64,000 nucleotides of DNA, from the NCBI GenBank assembly GCA_963854835.1, contig OY978530.1, positions 41,802,751 through 41,866,750 on the forward strand, written 5' to 3'. How positions within the stretch are numbered: position 1 is the stretch's first letter; every line of letters begins with the position of its first letter. The notes below the pieces were generated by a model. That model was given only the letters and a program-made list of their open reading frames with translations. It had not been told where the DNA came from and did no database searches. Both the position numbers and the translations under genes were made by a program. The DNA is from Megamerina dolium (Eukaryota > Arthropoda > Insecta > Diptera > Megamerinidae). This document shows, piece after piece, positions 41,850-54,985 of the stretch.

Positions 41850-43026
41850 ATGTGTATTTCCGATGACGAATGCCGAAACGAATCAAACTTCACATCCTTT
41901 GATTTATTATCAGCGGTAAATGATGCGCATGAGCCAAAACCTGAGCGAGAGGCATTAAGTGGTTCAGAATGGCAAAAAGCAATGTTAGAAGAATATAATG
42001 TTTTCTTGGAAAATGCATTTAGCGATTCATTAAATGGACGCCATGACAGCTTTCTTGCAAGGTGGGCTTGATGAGGAGATATATATGCGTCAAACACAGT
42101 GTTTTGCAGTAATGACTGAAAAGTTGTGTCGTCTCCGTAAGTCATTACACGGGTTCGAGCAGTCCAGCAGGATTTGAAATATAAAACTAAAATCTGTATT
42201 GACACTGCAATTGGGTTTTTCGAGGTCGGCTTCAGACCAATGTATCTACTACAAGCATTCGATGCAGAATATTCTTCATTTGATTACCATGATTACCAAA
42301 CTTAAGAAAGATCTGGCGAATAATTTTAAAATGAAGGACATGAGAACTGCTACATCTGTACTAGGTATGAATATTAGAACAAATGATAATAAATTTCTAT
42401 GGGTCAAAAGCAGTATTTGATGTCAATCCTGGAAAGATTCAATATGACTGATTGCAATCCTGTTGGCACGCCAATGGATCCGAATCAACATTTATTTAAG
42501 GAAATGTGTCCGAAAACTTCTGCAGACCAGCGCGAAATGGGTTCAGTTCCATATCAAGAAGCAATCGGCTACATCATTTTTGCAGACAAAATAAGTAGAC
42601 CAGACATGGCGTATGCGGTAAGCGTGCTTAGCAGTGACAACATCAATCACGGTAATCCACATTGGCACGCAATCCAGAAGGTGCACGCAATCCAGATCTC
42701 AAACTACTACTACTATTGGGCTACTGGGCTGAAGATCGAGACGAACGCCGCTTAAAGACGGAGTATGTGTTTCAAATACAGGAAGGTGCGATGTCGTGGG
42801 CTACGACCGGCAACCTATAATCGCACTATCTTCGACAGAAGCAGAGTTCATGTCCATGGTGGCAACAATTAAGAGGCGCTTTGGCTTAAGCGTTTCGAAA
42901 CCAAACTCGTACTATTAGCACCAAGGTCGATTAATCTGTATTTCGACAATCAAGGAGCGAATCAACTGGCTATCAACAACCAACTATCATGCACGATCGA
43001 AGCATATAGATGCGAAAATTAGGAAC
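41850..43026 (+). pseudogene. Copia RT and RNase H
   Basis: Blocks in different frames: SGSEWQKAMLEEY (RT entry), FLQGGLDEEIYMRQ, LCRLRKSLHGF, SDQCIYYK, TSVLGMNI, then SILERFNMTDCNPVGTPMD and SRPDMAYAVSVLS. RNase H shows IIALSSTEAEFM and ARSKHIDAKI. RT is missing the VDVKTAFL entry and the YVDD box. Multiple stops. Confidence 0.82.
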
Positions 43027-44197
43027 AAGTATAGAATAGCCCACTAAAAAGAAAAAAATCAATTTCTTCGTATAGGGCCTATTTTTGTGAATATAAAAAC
43101 CCCAATTTATTTGTCGCTAACGCCAATATAAGGCGTGACTCAAGGCCAAAGTTCATATTTGCGATCGAAATTACTCAATAAATTTGCAATATAGGTATCA
43201 AAAGTTTTTTTAATACCTTTTCAGTGATATATAACATTTATAAACTATATTAAATATTTTAAAAGTTATGACCAAAATAAAAATAATCATCATTGACCTA
43301 TATAAAATTTAGAATCATATTCACCGGCATATAATTACCTTTTCAACGGTATATAAAGTATATTTTTAGAAAATTAAAATTTTTTTTAAATTGATAATGA
43401 AATTCTTTCAATATGGATGGCTTTCGATAGAATTACCTGTATGTCTTCAAATGTAGTTTCACGATCATCAGTATTTTCGCATAGAAGTCTTTCATTATAG
43501 CCGGTCTTTGGCCGGCCCAAAATAAAAATAACCTTTATAGGCCCAACGACGGCTTCGCGACCGGGCCTGTATTTTCGGATAAAAATCTTTCTTGATAGAC
43601 GGCCTTTGGCCGGGCTAAAAAATAAATAACCCTTATAGGCCCGACGCCGGCTTCGCGACCATCAGTATTTTTACAATATTTACATTTATTCTTATTTACT
43701 ATAATTCTCCTTTGTCTCGCTACTTTTTCCGTATACACTTAATTGCTGTAGACAAACTATGAATATTAAAAAAATAAAATTAAAAATACATAAAATTAAA
43801 AAAAATATGTTAATACACTATTGGAAAGGAAATTGTATGGCCTTTAATATGGTGCTAAATTTTAGATAGATTAATTGGACTTATTTTTGTAAAAAAAAAA
43901 TTTTTGAAATTTTTTATTTTGATCATAACTTTTAAAACATTTAAAATAGTTTATATGTAAATGTTATATTTCTCTGAAAAGGTATTAAAAAATAACTTTT
44001 TTTTGATACCCATATTGTAAAGAAAAATTGCAAATTTATTGAGTAATTTCGATCGCAAATTTGAACTATGACCTTGAGCCACGACTTATATGGGCGTTAG
44101 CTACAAAAAAATTTGATTTTTTAAACTCACAAAAATAGGCTCTATACGGAGAAATAAATTTTTTTTTTCATTTTAGTGGGCTATTCTATACTTATGC
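43027..44197. mobile_element. Long inverted-repeat element F2 inside copia
   Basis: Arms of roughly 250-280 bp are inverted copies of each other (43,027 onward and back from 44,197). Outer ends are AAGTATAGAATAGCCCAC and its mirror, with blocks GATCGAAATTACTCAATAAATTTGCAATAT and TTTTAAAAGTTATGA.C mirrored. The copia frame is left near 43,026 and resumes near 44,198. The centre has a ~97-bp unit present twice (43,467-43,663) with GGCCTTTGGCCGG and CGGCTTCGCGACC motifs. No ORF. Foldback or MITE-like; target duplication not certain (perhaps TA). Confidence 0.75.
43467..43663 (+). repeat. Two ~97-bp tandem units at the centre of F2
   Basis: Each unit starts (C)(A/T)GTATTTTCG, includes a TTTGGCCGG hairpin-like motif and ends CGGCTTCGCGACC. 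A third unit is cut after 10 bp. GC-rich compared with the arms. Confidence 0.75.
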
Positions 44198-44307
44198 CGA
44201 AAATTATTTTAATTTATCGGAGCACAAATGAGATAACTGATATAATAACGAAGGCAGTTAATCATTCCAAATTGTCTAACTTTATTCCATATTTTGGTCT
44301 TACTTAA
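44198..44307 (+). pseudogene. Copia Pol C-terminus
   Basis: Continues the RNase H after F2 with IYRSTNEITDIITKAVNHSK and an FGLT end, stop TAA 44,305-44,307. It matches the usual C-terminal ADIFTK block of copia. Confidence 0.8.
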
Positions 44308-44330
44308 TTTTTTTAGTAAGCAATTTATTT

Positions 44331-44603
44331 ATATCTGTAGGTTGTTCAATACCCGGCTGAAGCATAACAAAATTTAATATCGAAAAGATTTTGCTTTCGA
44401 ACGGTGCCCACCTGCCTCCAAGAATTGCCAATTTTTCCGGCAGTAACAATTTGCCAAAAAGGCTTCTTAAAAGAGTTCTGTGACAAAACTAAGTTAAAGT
44501 GATGACACAAGGGTTCTGCGGTTCGGAACCAGCTAATATAAGTAGGTCCCTTTTAATGCTGTCCAAATTTAACACACACAAAAGTATTGGAAGAGAAGTT
44601 CGG
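44331..44603 (+). mobile_element. tRNA-derived SINE, copy 3 (head truncated)
   Basis: Starts inside the tRNA-like head (TATCTGTAGGTTGTTCAATACCC, B box region). It runs through the body to GAAGAGAAGTTCGG and is then replaced by the LINE 3' end below. The A box is missing. Confidence 0.8.
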
Positions 44604-44682
44604 TGGTATCACAATGGGCCTTTCTGGCCTAAGTGTGTCCTCTCAGAGCGAGGGCAACCACATAGCCTAACCTAACCTAGAT
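44604..44682 (+). mobile_element. 3' end of an I/LOA-type LINE (same family end as L1)
   Basis: TGGTATCACAATGGGCC...CTAAGTGTGTCC to CCTAACCTAACCTAG is similar to the reverse complement of 10,886-10,970, the 3' end of L1. It ends in CCTAA-type units. Confidence 0.7.
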
Positions 44683-44837
44683 TAATTTTATTATTATATG
44701 ATGTATTTTTATCCAACGTATATACGTACGTAAATTCGATGTGGTTCCCATATTTATGGTACTTTGAATAAAAGTGGGTCTTATTTCTTTGAGAGTGTAC
44801 TTTATTTCTAAGAATTTATGAACTACATGAAATATAT

Positions 44838-45057
44838 TGTAACGAGTATAAATGACTATTCATCACTAATTGTGAATAGCACGAATAATGGTAGCATCGA
44901 AACGAATGTCAACAAAAATGAATAGGCGATAACCAGAACAAGACAACAGGAAAAAAGGAGAGCAAACTAGATAAATATAAAGAAGATTCTAGGGTGTTGC
45001 CACAGAGTATAAATAGGGCGAGTTTGTTAACAAAGGAATCAATTTAATTACGAAATA
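44838..45057 (+). repeat. Family A LTR (A9), 5' half
   Basis: Begins TGTAACGAGTATAAATGAC after ATAT (44,834-44,837), includes GAGTATAAATAGGGC and stops near 45,057. U5 is missing. Confidence 0.85.
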
Positions 45058-45269
45058 TACAATATACATTTTAAATATAAACATGATTCCTAATGATACA
45101 GGGTTGGCTTCAATATTGCCGCCCGCCTTGCAGTATTGCAAATATAAAAAAAAAATTCATAAGAAACATTGAATGCAAATGGGTGTACGTCATAATATAA
45201 TACTTATAACTAGTAGAATTCATAAATTAATTTTTGTTTAAATAAATATTATACATTTTACGGTTGAAC

Positions 45270-45700
45270 TGCATTGCATTGCATTGCATTTTGCGCAATG
45301 GGTCAATTCGAGGTTGGGAACAAACCTGGGTGTAAAGTTTTTGAATATATATCGGAGCCGAGGACCACATCTATTTTCTTCGATTTGTTGAAATCCGGAT
45401 CAACGAGTTTTATATTAAGGAACGGGGTTCTAGTTCGGTCGTCCAATGAACATGAGGGTGTTAGCAATTCATAATCATTGGTAACTGTCGTGAGAGCACA
45501 AGTCTTTGCAATGTCGCATGTTGCGGAGAGTCGCAAGTGTCGGACCACCGAACGGTATACACGAGATGTTGCGAAGCATGGGTCCAATAATGCTTGTACG
45601 ATATAGAATTACCCGACATTAAATATTCGTACTACTGCCGTGGGCAGAAGGACTACAACTGGCACGATTGCCATCCGCTGGATTAATAATGGGTTGCTGT
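45270..45700 (-). pseudogene. BEL/Pao protease segment
   Basis: Minus-strand frame with VLLPTAVVRIFNVG, ALLDPC(S/F), then FLNIKLVDPDFNKSKKIDVVLGSDIY, the DUF1758-type aspartic protease region of BEL/Pao Pol. The active-site DSGS/DPGS box is degraded to DPCF. It ends with a stop before the PIAQNA-like block. Confidence 0.7.
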
Positions 45701-46028
45701 ACGACTGCAAAATAGTGACATTGTTGACATTGTTCTGTTACAAAACTACCTTCAGAACCTTTGAGACAGGGTCTATGAGTGCACGAAATATTGAGTTTTT
45801 ATGGCATATGGATACCATAGCGGTTCATAGCAGAACGATTTTTGTACCTGATGCAAAACAGGATTGAATTTCAGTATTTGCCGGGCTACTGGGGGGATTA
45901 GGGTTAAAGTTTTTTTTTTGTTATTTTGTTTTATTGCTACTAGTTCATAAATAAGCAATTTAAGTTTATAAATAAATAAGTAATTTAAGTTTAATAATAT
46001 AAGTACAATTTTAACTCTGTATATATAT

Positions 46029-46346
46029 TGTTATGTTTTTATTCTGTGAGCGTTTAATTCTATTTGAATTACCTTGTTCGATCACTGGATTCTGTTAATA
46101 ATAACTGCAACACTTATTTTATACAACTATATACAGCAACAATTTATTTTAATAAACACTATTTACAATCAACTCTGTTTATAATCAACTATTTACAATA
46201 ACACTTTAATGTACTAGCAACTTTTGCCTCTGTATAGATGTTTGCGCAGTCACGTTCAGAATTCGATTGATTCTCACTTCTCAACACTGGCTCTATTTAT
46301 ATTCTGTTGGAAACACCCCAGAATCTTCCTTTATCGAGTTGTCTGT
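46029..46346 (-). repeat. Family A LTR (A10), U3 truncated
   Basis: Minus-strand LTR from TGTTATGTTTTTATTC (after ATAT 46,025-46,028) to the CCAGAATCTTCCTTTATCGAG block, where it abuts BEL gag. It contains the reversed TATA region at about 46,291. Confidence 0.85.
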
Positions 46347-46690
46347 TTAGCATGATACGCTTGTTTTCGTAACAATCTACTAAATTTTGCCACGCTTGAC
46401 CAAATCCATATTTGGTAAGAGGAGACTTTTTCACTATATCCCTAGCCTCACCAGCTTTCTGATATAAGTGAAAGAGTTTATCCACTGGGGTGACCCGCTG
46501 ATTTAAAATGTAAATAGTTGTGAACATGTCACGAAATGAAGGCCAAGTCAGGTAATCACCATAAAAAACATCAGTGTCACATGGAGGTAGACTAATATTG
46601 TGACCTGTCACCATGAGCTCTGGATTAGGGTTAGCGTTTGCTGATGTGGTAACAGGCGTGCGTGATAATTCTTAAATGTGATCAATTATA
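46347..46690 (-). pseudogene. BEL/Pao gag segment
   Basis: Minus-strand frame: a TTSAN.NP linker, LMVTGHNISLPPCDTDVFYGDYLTWPSFRDMFTTIY, then NQRVTPVDKLFHLYQKAGEA and APLTKYGF..AWQNLVDCYENKR, a strong BEL/Pao DUF1759 match. Together with the protease piece at 45.3-45.7 kb it is probably one element, with the LTR A10 between them. Confidence 0.82.
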
Positions 46691-47119
46691 GCCGAATCGC
46701 ATCTATATCGATATAGATTTGGTAATAATTATCGTATCGTCGTATAACACTTTTGGTCAGCAATGGGTTTCTCCGTTGAAACTTGATCTATAATGAATCA
46801 CAAATATTTTTAAATTTGTTCCATTTTTGCTTTAATTATGCATCTCAAAAGATGAAATAGTATGGGCTCTCAGAGAAATTTTATTGAAATTGATTTCAAA
46901 ATTGACAATATAGTCTGTATACCGCAAGAAAGTATTTAAATTAGACATCTTGAAAATATATTTCGGTAAAAATGATCAAATATAATATTATAATGTTTTT
47001 GTTGGGTTGATTGAATACATTTTGCAACGGTATTGTTTGCTGGGTTATTATATTTTCTTATGAAATAAGTTTAATAAGAGTGTGTGGTTTTAAACAGTGA
47101 CTTTCGAAGTATAGAGATA

Positions 47120-47477
47120 AAAAAAATATGTGGCACTTAAAGTCTCGAAGGGTTCTTTGGCAGAGCTTCTCTTCTATTACTGTTGTGTGTGTGTTAAATT
47201 TTGTATGGTATTAGAAGGGACGTACTTATTTTAGCCCGTTCCGAAGGCAGAACTCTTGGGACATCACTTTTTCTGAGCTTTGCCGCAGAGTTATTTTAGA
47301 AGCTTTTCTATGGCAAATTGTTACTGCCGGAAAAATTTGCAATTCTTGGAGGCAGGTGGGAACCCTTCAAAAGAAACATTTTTTCGATATTAAATTTGTT
47401 ATGCTTCAGCCGGGAGTTAAACCCACGACCTACAGATCAGAAGGCCACCACACTAACGACTTACCTACGGCACCCCA
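47120..47477 (-). mobile_element. tRNA-derived SINE, copy 4 (complete, with TSD)
   Basis: Antisense copy with the tail at the left (AAAAAAATATGTGGCAC) and the tRNA head at the right (ACCTACGGCACCCC). TSD GAAGTATAGAGATA is present at 47,106-47,119 and 47,478-47,491. Confidence 0.92.
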
Positions 47478-47491
47478 GAAGTATAGAGATA

Positions 47492-47785
47492 TATAATATT
47501 CTTGGTGTTGATTTTTTCAATTATCTTGATGCTAGAAATTGCATCGTCTTATACAGACTTATCCACTTGCAGAGTCCATCGTACTTGTATGAAAAGCTTC
47601 AATTCTGTAGGTCGGGTAGAGGCAGAAATCTTCTTATGCCAGGTTTTAATTTCAAAAATTCTAGTAGGTTATTCTGCGTTAGCGCTGTTAGATTGTGGAA
47701 TTCGCTTCTGGTACATATTAAAAATGCTGTTACTATGGCAAACTTTTTGCACCTAATTTTTCTACATTTCTCTAAAAAACTTTAA
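47492..47785 (+). pseudogene. Jockey/CR1-like LINE ORF2 C-terminus
   Basis: The frame reads YLDARNCIVLYRLIHLQSPSYLYEKLQFCRSGRGRNLLMP...SACSAVRLWNSL-type blocks, the C-terminal module (R.LLY.I....P.YL..KF.F....RGRNL..P) of Jockey and CR1-type ORF2. It ends TAA at 47,783-47,785. The upstream part is interrupted by the SINE. A CT-rich tract follows. Confidence 0.7.
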
Positions 47786-48170
47786 TTATTTTTCTTTCTC
47801 TCTCTCTTTCACACTCACTTTCTTTTCGTTTCCCTTTTCCCTTTTCCCTTTTCTCGACCGCCCTATTTAGTTTTAAGCAATTACTTCATTCCATTATTTT
47901 TTAAGCAATTTGTTGTTAATATCTTTGAAGTTGTTATTTCATATTTACTCTGCTCATGTGAAAGATTATTATATCTTATATGCGAACTAAAATGAAAAAA
48001 AAAATCCTAATGTTAATAGACAGCTTTTTAACAGCAAATCTGCCGAAGAAACAATGGCACCCTCTGCCTCAAAACGAAAAAGGATTTGAATACACTGGAA
48101 AGAGTTTAGATTGAGCATTTTCATACGTAAACCAACGGCAGCTCTCACAATCGATTTGAGTCGACAATAT

Positions 48171-48200
48171 CCCATATATAAATACTTTCATATGTACCCA
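48171..48200 (+). repeat. 30-bp direct repeat, left copy
   Basis: Identical to 48,851-48,880. It starts CCCATATATAAATACTTTC. It flanks the inverted pair of LINE 3' ends and so looks like a target duplication. Confidence 0.85.
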
Positions 48201-48211
48201 AATATATATAT

Positions 48212-48605
48212 ATATTTTTTTTTAAATACTAAGAATTTATTGAATCCTTCTATTATACATAGAAACGCATAATAAGTAATCAAATCTTACAAACTAACTA
48301 AAATTATGTGATATTCCCGTTGTTCCGGATGGTTGTGTAATTTTTGAATGTAGCTTTTGCAGGACTTTAAAACTTCCTCAGAAATTGTGGGAACATTTAA
48401 ATCTCGATGGATGTTAACGTTCCTCATATACCAAGGCGCGTTTACAATAATTCGCAGGCACTTGGATTGTATTCGCTGGAATTTTTCGATATTTGAGGGA
48501 GACGCGGTGCCCCAAAACTCAATACCATAAGTCCAGATTGGCTTCAGGATTGCTTTATATAATAGCACTTTGCTAGGCAATTGTTGCTGAGCACGGGGCA
48601 TCGAC
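48212..48605 (-). mobile_element. Jockey-clade LINE 3' end, minus copy
   Basis: Minus-strand C-terminal ORF2 (LLYKAILKPIWTYGIEFWGTASPSNIEKFQRIQSKCLRIIVNAPWYMRN) at 48,287-48,601, then a short 3' UTR and an A tail (T run at 48,212-48,221 on the plus strand). 5' truncated at 48,605. Confidence 0.85.
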
Positions 48606-48663
48606 GATTAAAAAGAAAAGACACACTGAATATGCTGTAAAAATGTAAACTTCGCGACTCAAC

Positions 48664-48775
48664 AAATTGTGATGGAACAACGGGAATATCACATAATTTT
48701 AGTTAGTTTGTAAGATTTGAATACTTATTGTGAGTTTCTAAGTATATTAGAAAGATTCAAAAAAAAAAAAAGAAA
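48664..48775 (+). mobile_element. Same LINE 3' end, plus copy
   Basis: Starts GGAACAACGGGAATATCACA and reads the same 3' end as the minus copy, in the opposite orientation, ending in an A12 tract. Both copies lie between the 30-bp direct repeats. Confidence 0.85.
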
Positions 48776-48850
48776 ATAAATTATTTATTTAACTCTACTA
48801 AAGGAGAGATACAAAACACGTCCACTCTTATTGGTGACTATCACTCTGTG

Positions 48851-48880
48851 CCCATATATAAATACTTTCATATGTACCCA
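48851..48880 (+). repeat. 30-bp direct repeat, right copy
   Basis: Exact copy of 48,171-48,200. Confidence 0.85.
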
Positions 48881-49554
48881 TATATGAATGCGTCGATGAA
48901 TATTGAAATTATATGTGATAATTATAAATTATTTTTACACAGATATGTGTGATATTCATCATATGTAATATTTGAGTAAGGCTGTTCTCAAAAATTTTAT
49001 TTATATCCAAAATATATGCAAATTAAATTTAAATCTTCCTGTTGAAAGATTGGCTGCCAATTTTTACTCATAATTCAGTTTATTGAATGCTTATGACAAA
49101 ATCAACCACCGTTTTCTGCACTCACTTCTTCGCTCTCAGTTGTCTTCGGTTTTACGACAAACGAAAGATGTACGCTTGCCTAGCATAATACATATTATAA
49201 TTTTCCATTCATGAATACACGCAATCGACAACGCATTTCATGGGATGGAATTCAGTTTAGCAATTTTTGACAATTTTGTCATTTTTGCCAGACACACAAA
49301 ATCAAGAGGAAGAATAAGTGTGCACCTCTGCTTCTGTACGTTTACAAGTATAATGTATGTTAGTCATAGTTTAATTGCCGTCGAATATCATTCTTCGACA
49401 TACTTTTTTGTGGCAGTGACGTCACAAATCTTTTCAGATGAAAGAGAAGGAGGTGATCTTTGTATCAAGGAATGTTTTTTGGTGGTGTAATATTACATTG
49501 TTTATATATTTTTATAATAATTCGTATGTATATTTAGTATGTGCATATATTATA
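48881..49554. other. AT-rich spacer
   Basis: One frame near 49,085-49,150 weakly resembles a LINE RT palm (NAYDKINHRFLHSLLRSQL), but it is too short to support. I see nothing else in this stretch. Confidence 0.35.
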
Positions 49555-50033
49555 TGTTACGTTTATATTTTGTGAACGTTTAATTCTATTTGAATTAACC
49601 TTGTCGGATCACTGGTTTCTGTTAATAATAATTGCAACACTTATTTTGTACAACTATGTACAGCAACAATTTATTTAATAAACTCTATTTACAACCACCT
49701 ATTTAAAATGTCACTTTAATGTACTTGCAGCTTTTGCCTCTGATACTCTATCAGTGTTTGCGCAATCACGTTCGGGATTTTATTGATTTGCATTTGTCAA
49801 CACTGTCTCTATTTATACCATGTGGCAACACTTCTTTATCGTAGTCGAGATACATCTCTTTCTTTCTCGTTGGCGTTTTCTGGTTATCGCCAATTTCTTT
49901 TTGTTGACATTCGTTTCGATGTTGCCAATATTCGTGCCATTCACAATAGTGTAAGTCACAATAGTGATGAGTAACCAACCATCGATATTCGTTACACTGC
50001 CCTCCTCTTAACCTTGTTAACCTAAACAAGTTT

Positions 50034-50640
50034 TTATACTTCCCCCCGATATGACGCAAGTTGCTCCACATGCACTACTTTAAACTTTGCTCTTTTATTC
50101 CAGGCACTTTGAATACGATACACTAAGGCATTTATCTTTCCTATAATCTCATATGGTCCTTCCCAATGAGTCTGTAGTTTAGGAGACAGGTTTTTCTTTC
50201 GTTGTGGATTATGAAGTATTACAAGCTCTCCTTCATAGAACCCTTTTGAATTTGCTTTCAAGTCATACCTGGCCTTCATCTTATCGCTTATCATCTGCGA
50301 CCGCTCTCGGATGAACTGATTTACTTTATCCAACTGGTCCCGCTTTTCGTTATTATAGTTATATTATAGCATATCTCTTGGAATACAACTGGAATACAAA
50401 TTTCGACCTTGGTCTATAACTCCACCGGCACACCAAAACGAGTAATCCATTGGTTAGCGAATACATCCGCAACTGTACTAGCTTCTTGATTTCAGGCCAT
50501 TTACTGAAGTTATCTATAACCACCAGAACATACTTGTTTCCTGCATTGCTTTTTGGAAATGGCCCAGCTATGTCCATAGCAATTCGCTCAAATGGAGCAC
50601 CCACGGTGTATTGGTGCATCTTACCTCAACTTTTCTCAGT
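50034..50640 (-). pseudogene. A11 integrase core and C-terminal module
   Basis: Frames 50,034-50,333 (RERSQMISDKMKARYDLK... to ASYRGEV end, HNPQRKKNLSPKLQTHWEGPYEI) and 50,359-50,619 (PFERIAMDIAGPF with first Asp; VLVVIDNFSKWPE). The second catalytic Asp box and the E region are disrupted by deletion near 50,370-50,440. Confidence 0.85.
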
Positions 50641-51480
50641 GGGACCTTTGGCCATTGCATATTGCGTGCACTTCCGAATGCAATCAGTGACATGGTAGTG
50701 GCATCCAACCAAATAAAATCGTTTCTTTATTTTCTTGACGGTTTTGGTGATGCCCAGATGCACTCCACTGGAAGCATTGTGATACTTAGCTATCACTTCA
50801 TTTATTCTTGCCTTGTACCACTAGAAGATCGTTAGTGATTTTTCCATCTTCACTTTCCTATAAACACCCGTCCCGTAAGTGCAGGCTTCGCCACTGTGCC
50901 CAGTATGCCTTTGCTATTGGACTCTTATTAGCCAATTCTTGGCAATCTGGACGTATGCCCTGCTCCTTGTATTCCATAATCTTTACGATATCTGGGTATT
51001 TCCGCTGATCTTTTTGCAGTCGTTTGGTGGTCCATGACTCCTCCGGAAAGATATTCGTAAGTCGTATGTCGACAATGTGCTCCTTGCTTCCCATTTGAGA
51101 ACAATGCTTACATTCCATTTTGCAATGACGACGAGATAGAGCATTCGTGTTGCCCTGATATCCTCCTACACCGTGCTCGATTGTAAAATCATAACTCAAT
51201 CCAGCGTGCCAAATGTCCTTCTGGGCGTGCGTGGGCAGTTCGTAGATGAAATGACTGACCGTACAAGTATTTATGGAAATACTTTACACATTTCAGTATT
51301 GCTAGCAACTCTCTTCGAGTGACACAGTAGTTTCTTTCTGGCTTCGACAGGATTTTACTGTAGTATGCTGTTACTTTTTCTTGCCCATCTATGATCTGAG
51401 AGAGCACACCACCTATTCCATAGCCACTAGCATCTGTGTCCAACACAAACTTTTGACCAGGTACTGGATACACTAATACG
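50641..51480 (-). pseudogene. A11 RNase H and integrase zinc-binding region
   Basis: RNase H 51,189-51,473: FVLDTDASGYGIGGVLSQ, KPERNYCVTRRELLAILKCVKYF. After a frameshift near 51,195 it continues YDFTIEHGVGGYQGNTNALSRR, the normal RNase H end, and then the KHCSQ...EESWTTKR block shared with A1 and A3. The integrase HHCC follows at 50,640-50,860 in another frame. This locates the A1/A3 deletion junction just before the ALSRR region. Confidence 0.85.
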
Positions 51481-52340
51481 CGTGCTGAACAGAGTCTTTC
51501 TTTTAGCGGTTCGAATGCTTTCTGTTGTTCCTCGCCCTACACAAATGGTTTGTTCTTTTTTGTTAACTCATGCAGACTGCTGACGATTTTTCCAAATCCA
51601 GTAGATTCATAAGCCTAGAAAGCTTCTTAACTCGTGAAGATTCGACGGAATAGGCCATTCTTGTACTGATATCTTGCCGGTATATACTCCTTCTGTTGTT
51701 GCTTTATGACCAAGATATTTAACTTCTCCTAAAGAGTGAACACTTTTTCATATTCAGAGTAAGCCCTCAAATACTTCTTTCAACTTTTCCAGGTGGTCGT
51801 GAAAATCTTTTCCCATCACGATAATGTCATCGAGGTACACCAAGTACACGTTTTCCAGTGTAGTATTCTGAATATACGTTCCATCAAAAGTTCGAAAGTA
51901 GATGGCGCATTGCATAAACCAAATGGCATCACTGTAAATTGCCACAGACTTCTGTAATCCACACAGAGTCGATTACTTCCATCCTTCTTGTTTTGTAGCA
52001 TAACTGGTGAACTCCAAAGACTCGCTGATTGTTCAATAACACCTTGTTTCTGCATATCGGTAACCAGCTTAATGACTTCATCTTTTTTGACCAATGGAAC
52101 TCGTCGGGGAGCTTGACGAATTGGTCTAGAATCATCGGTGTCAATGTGATGTTTCAAGATGGTTGTTCGTCCTCCAGTTTTTCCATGTGAAGAAAAGATT
52201 CAGCTGTACTTCTCCAATAGTTGTAAAGCCTTTTCTTTTTGCTAGTTGGTAAGCACACCTCCCATTCTTCCATCTGTGCTTTTAATTCCGCTCTAACAGT
52301 TCCTGATCTTCCACTTTTCAACAACGAACCCACTGTTAGA
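51481..52340 (-). pseudogene. A11 reverse transcriptase
   Basis: HHIDTDDSRPIRQAPRRVPL, QGVIEQSASLWSSPVMLQ and LCVDYRSL are followed immediately by WQFTVMPFGLCNAPSTFE, so ~60 residues including the first catalytic Asp are deleted. YLDDIIVMGKDF is present in the next frame (51,754-51,945). The part at 52,157-52,340 is the RT-proximal region upstream. Confidence 0.85.
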
Positions 52341-52357
52341 GTCAGCTCACGCCCCGC

Positions 52358-54750
<2,393 letters not shown>

Positions 54751-54825
<75 letters not shown>

Positions 54826-54832
54826 TTATATA

Positions 54833-54911
<79 letters not shown>

Positions 54912-54926
54912 TTTTATATATATATA

Positions 54927-54973
<47 letters not shown>

Positions 54974-54985
54974 ATATATATATAT
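54751..54985. repeat. (TA)n microsatellite 3
   Basis: About 235 bp of TA with TTTATA interruptions. Confidence 0.95.

Larger units (their letters stand above)
28455..44307 (+). mobile_element. Copia-type (Ty1/copia) retrotransposon, split by four insertions
   Basis: Pieces in order: end of gag and protease (28,455-28,798), pre-integrase and integrase (40,344-41,422), RT and RNase H (41,850-43,026), and the last ~35 codons (44,198-44,307, ending TAA at 44,305). The interruptions are a Harbinger transposon, an Osvaldo/Ulysses-like element within that transposon, a family A solo LTR, and inverted-repeat element F2. The order protease-integrase-RT-RNase H is the diagnostic copia order. Neither LTR was identified. 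Confidence 0.88.
49555..52340 (-). mobile_element. Gypsy family A copy A11 (LTR plus pol, 5' truncated)
   Basis: Minus strand. The 3' LTR is 49,555-49,996 (442 bp, left flank TATA), then purine tract, integrase, RNase H and RT up to 52,340, where a TA microsatellite replaces the rest. Unlike A1 and A3 it keeps RT and RNase H, so it shows what those copies have lost. It is itself decayed by frame changes and an RT deletion. Confidence 0.92.

Noticed and set aside
43467..43663. CRISPR-like repeat
   Set aside because: Only two adjacent units of ~97 bp with no spacers, in a eukaryotic transposon.
49085..49150. LINE RT palm fragment
   Set aside because: About 20 residues of weak similarity, too little to annotate.
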